From: Ulota crispa
Taxonomy: Eukaryota; Streptophyta; Bryopsida; Orthotrichales; Orthotrichaceae
Direction of reading: 5' to 3'
DNA length: 64,000 nt
Assembly (NCBI GenBank): GCA_963920765.1
Contig: OY987245.1
Location: forward strand, 15,888,727-15,952,726
Shown here: positions 59,824-64,000 of the stretch, in pieces
How the letters are laid out: each line of letters opens with the position of its first letter
Position numbering within the stretch: position 1 is the first letter of the stretch
Program-made: the position numbers and the translations under genes
The notes under the pieces: generated by a model
Databases searched by the model: none
What the model was told of the DNA's origin: nothing
Seen by the model: the letters and a program-made list of their open reading frames with translations, nothing else

Positions 59824-60872
59824 GACATGTGCAAATTGGCAACTTTTGGATACAAATTTGGGAAACAACCACTTATGGTGTTTTAGTGTTTATTGTTGTT
59901 ACTTGAAAACTAATAGCCCCCCTTCCAAATTCATGAATTTTTTAGCTTCAACTATTAATCAAAATCATTATGAATGAAAGGTACTTTAAAGGTGAATGAA
60001 TTCTATCTTCTATAACAAAGACATTCCAATTGAAATTAATCCAAAAGCACTTTTAGATATTGTAAGATGATAAAATTTTAGTAACACAGCCCTTATTGCC
60101 CAAGGGAAGTTGTCCCTTTTTTCTCAACTTAATGTTTGCTTTTTCAATGTGGCAACTTGTCATAGGCTTTGTGACACTATTCATGACACAAAAGGTGTGC
60201 TTGTAGTTTAGCTTCCACAAAAAACAATGGGAATAGGGTATGGAGGAAATTTAAATTGAATGTTGTCAGCTTGCAACTTCTCCAAAAAAAAATCCTTTAA
60301 ATAATCAATTTTGTACATTCAATAGGGTTTCAAAATTTCCTAATTTTTTTTGCATACCAAAATCTGGTGCCTTGGACATTTCAAGGTTAAATAACAACTA
60401 TATGAGTTATTCATAACACCCCTCAATAAATTGAAACTCTTTGAAACTATATGCAAGGTCTTAAGATAAAAATTACAAAAATAAATTGAAACTGTTATTC
60501 ACAAAAACAAAACTATCAGACATTCAAAACCGGCAATGCACTGTACCAATGATCTATTCCAAAACACATCAATGGTGTTGTGAGTGAGCCCATATTTGTG
60601 GTTGCTTTTGAATTGTGCCCCTCTTTGGAATTATTTCTAAGTAAGTTTGTGAAAACATGACCTGGTAAGAAAATCGTGACATTATTCATAAACATATACT
60701 CATGCCCTGCATTGGGTCAACTTCAGACCAAATCCAATGTCAAGAAATGACGACAACTGGCCACAACTGCACAACACCGACAGTTACAACATGGGTTGTC
60801 ACATAAAGAAAAAGAAACCACAATACACTTCTTTCTCAGAATTCACACCGCCAATAAAGTCCCTAGGCTCTA
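59824..60872. other. AT-rich intergenic DNA, no gene seen
   Basis: Nothing coding or RNA-like was recognised on either strand. Confidence 0.5.
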
Positions 60873-61462
60873 CTACACTAAATAGTGCATTTAGGTTGCC
60901 TCACATTAATTTCTTGACATTTTACACTACACAACATTCAGTAGCCTGAAGAGAGGTTGCCTTTCCCTCTCTTCAGGTATCATCCACAAACTTCATTCTG
61001 ATTTTTAAAAAAAAGGTTTTCTTTTAAATTTCTTTAAATTTTTTAAATTTTTTTTTGACATGGCTGGCCCCCACATCAACGTATGTGCACTAAATTGAGC
61101 CTCTTTTTCATAAATTCTTTGACAAATTTAGCCAAGTGTTCCCATAGCTAAAGATTGGTGTGGAATATTCCACACCATTTCATCAGGAGGGAGGCGCTGC
61201 CTGGTAGTGCTACTGAACGTTATGTACATGAATACTTATTGCAACTACAATAATTTTCATTAATAATTACTGCAATAAATAAAATTTAAAGGGCCTTGCA
61301 ACAACAACAAAGTTACAAAAAAAAACTAACGCTATCCAAGTCATAAATCATGTGAAATCCTAAACTCTAAATAGTTGCATGCACCTCCAAATGATCAAGT
61401 AATGAGTCATGAGATAACTTTCTATTAATTGTTAAAATAACCTAAATGCAATATTTAGTGTA
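60873..61462. mobile_element. GCAACC-family MITE, inverted copy with an insertion
   Basis: The element starts ctacactaaatagtgcattt and ends cctaaatgcaatatttagtg. It is about 290 bp longer than the other full copies. The extra part contains a small hairpin (cctgaagagagg and complement, 60946-60979) and an end related to the 37-bp inverted repeat of 11231-12473 (ggcccccacatcaacgtatg near 61068). Confidence 0.55.
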
Positions 61463-64000
61463 CCTTTACAAAGTTTTGAATACATACCGTACTCAAAAAG
61501 CTATCCTGTGCTACACGGACAGATCCACTCCAAGCATAGCGGCTTGATTTCAAGCGCAGGGAGTACGATTTTTATATTATTAAAGCTTAATGAATGTCAT
61601 AATTCTAATCACAGTTCAACTTTTGTATTGAATTTTCTGAAAATATGATATGTAGGTGTTATGTTTGGCTGATTTGCTCACACTGGTGATTTTTGTGGTC
61701 GGGGTTGCTTTAGAGTACTCCTAATATATGAAGTTTGAGCAGAATTTAAGAAAGTGCATTCTTTTAATAGCTAGGATGCCATAATAAAGGGTTATAGGGA
61801 CTCTTAGAAACAACATGATCTTCACAATCCTCCACATGATTGCAAAGTAGGCTTCCTTGTGCGTAAATGTCTAAACAATCAAATACAAATTTTCACTGAT
61901 TTTTTTGGTGAAAACCATCTCAATGGAGTTGGAAAATGTGGTCAATTTTACATAATAATTTGTTACATTCTCTTATTTTTTTCACAAATGAGAATGTCAA
62001 AATTGAGAATCCATAATGTCTAAACACTAATTATGCCACTATAGTTTCTATATAGGTTTTAATTCTACATTATGAAGGTAAATTTGAATAGTACAAGGCC
62101 AAGTTGATCTAGATTGAAGAAGGACAAGATCATGATATTGGTATGGAGATGTTCTTGTGTCATGTATAGCATGTAGAATTAAAATCTCCAAGCATGGACA
62201 ATATTCTAATGTTCTTAATAGCAAAAGGGGCTTATTATACTATCTTTTTGTTGATTTTAAATCACAATATTTGCAATGGGGACCATTACTACGTGGTAAA
62301 ATAAGCCCCTTTCACTTTTAACACTTCAAAATGTGCATATAGCTACTCTTGCTTTGTTTGGCTTGACTTGCAATTGTTATCATGACAAAATAAGCAGCTC
62401 TTTGCACATATTGTAGTACATGCACATCTTCTCCAAATTAAACTAAATTGTCCAAGCATGTTGTCCAAGCATGTATTACCCTCACATAGAGGAACCTCCT
62501 TCTGCAAATTACATTGACCCAAAAAATAATTCCAATTTCTCTTAGCCATGTGGCATGGTTTTCATTTTTTAGATTTTGCACATTCCAAATTGCTTAAATA
62601 TGGCATAATTCCCTATCCCTAGAATTGCTATTTTATACTTGATTGATTATCCTAGTAAACAATCTTCTCAAGCGTCTAAACATAGGTTGGATGCTTCAAG
62701 TGTTAGAATTTTGTTTCTCTAAACTTAAAGTACTTGGGTCTTGGCAAAGTGCTAACAAACTAACGTTTACATGTGTTCTATGGCAATCCTCCAAAAAACC
62801 GTACGGCAATGGTTTCTTCATTAGTGCAAGTGAGCACTGCCATCTGTTAATGCGCTAAAGTTTGGATCAATGGAGATTTTGAATTTATGTGTAGATTTCA
62901 TACAATGTTGCTGCAAAAGTACTTAAAATTTACATTTGTTTCAATTCCTCTTTGACTAACTTATACATTGATGGTTGTATCCTGAGTGCTGCACCTTGAC
63001 AAGGATGATGTTTGCACTTTTACGGGCATCGAAAAGAGTTTGTTTACACAGAGCGCTTAACTTCTTGATCGCACCTTCACAAAAAACATTCACATAAAAA
63101 TACATGTAATCCATTCCTTTTACCAAACTTTCTTGCAACTTCATGCTCAATTACACTTGCACTTGCCACTTGCCATAGATATGGAACTTTCAAGATATGG
63201 TGCAAATGCTTGTCTTCAAGATTTTTGACACATATGATTCTTCTTAGTTTGTGTGATAGCTTTCTCTTTTGTAATGTTGTCACTTAAGGAGATCACTCCT
63301 TGTAATTTTATGGTATACATCTGAGTTAGGAGGGTATTTGATGAAGACCTACATACCTAAAATATGGTATTTAAAATGACCATATTTACATAAGAAAAGC
63401 TACGCGGGACATATTTTCATTACCTTTTGTTTTTTTGTAAATTTGATCATTTGGTTTTTAACCCCTAAATGCCCAAACAACCAAATTTGGGTCTTTACAA
63501 AACTTTGAAGATGAATAAAATCTAATCAAATCACTATTTTCAATACTTTTTTTTCAATAGATATTCATTTTGAAGTCTATTTTCACATCAAAAATCTGAT
63601 TTTGAAACTGAAAGTTGATGGTTTTTCTACTCAAGTATTTATACAAAGGTATCCATTGCAATCTTGAGGTTTTTAGAAGATCTTGAAAATGAGCCTCAAA
63701 TAAACTAGAGGTTGGAGAACAATCCACATTAGAAACTTATTGAAAAAAAATACAGAAGTAGATTTTTAAAGCCATAAATTGATTCAAGTTAGAAGTATAA
63801 TGATCTTAAACCTCATATTTTTTTTGATGACCGACTTTTTAGATTTGAAATGTGAAATGAGGATTAGAAGACTTCAAGTCACTTCGTGAGTCACTTTTGT
63901 AGTTTTAACACCCTTGGATTCAAACATTATAATCTTTCAAACTATAAGTGATATTGTTATGTTTTCTTTTTCGATGTGATCTCTAACATGTTTAGTTTAA
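61463..64000. other. AT-rich intergenic DNA with repeat ends
   Basis: No gene was recognised. A small inverted pair (aaggggcttattatac and gtaaaataagccccttt, about 62227-62312) and a TTAA-type start (ttaacccctaaatgcccaaa near 63459) are visible. The sequence ttgtccaagcatg occurs twice in tandem near 62450-62473. Confidence 0.5.

Overview
The window is nuclear DNA from a land plant, most likely a moss. The signs are GC-rich, intron-split genes in AT-rich intergenic DNA, plant-type proteins (a plant UDP-glycosyltransferase and a fused OPRT-ODC UMP synthase), and a nuclear gene for PetN, a cytochrome b6f subunit that is normally plastid-encoded. As I recall, some moss plastomes lack petN. The species cannot be named from the sequence.

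Layout. 1-4998 (minus): a decayed Ty3/gypsy chromovirus with one LTR (4611-4998); the other end lies left of the window. 4999-12480: AT-rich DNA with small transposon remnants. 12747-18420 (plus): a five-exon UDP-glycosyltransferase, reconstructed as 488 aa, with introns 2 and 4 filled by MITEs. 18421-27640: repeat-rich DNA with several TTAA-flanked elements and a perfect 69-bp-arm palindrome. 27688-28608 (plus): nuclear petN, two exons. 29309-34150 (minus): one or two poorly resolved spliced genes, one ending in a KASH-like membrane tail. 36378-37808 (plus): intronless UMP synthase. 39391-46427: a dense transposon district, including a four-level nest and a 1.4-kb array of ~10-bp repeats. 47895-58094 (plus): a 15-exon SPATA20/DUF255 thioredoxin-like gene (854 aa). 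58095-64000: intergenic DNA with more MITEs.

The genes are ordinary dispersed plant genes and do not form an operon or pathway cluster. The two themes worth following are (1) the petN gene moved to the nucleus with a newly acquired, intron-containing, apparently two-part targeting sequence, and (2) a family of short elements that start with CCC/CCT and are flanked by TTAA on both sides. The second theme is supported inside the window by a nested insertion and by two copies of identical size, and it suggests a piggyBac-like mobilising system. Several other elements show textbook target-site duplications (3 bp for CACTA ends, 9 bp for a Mutator-like one), and one insertion can be compared with its empty site within the same window.
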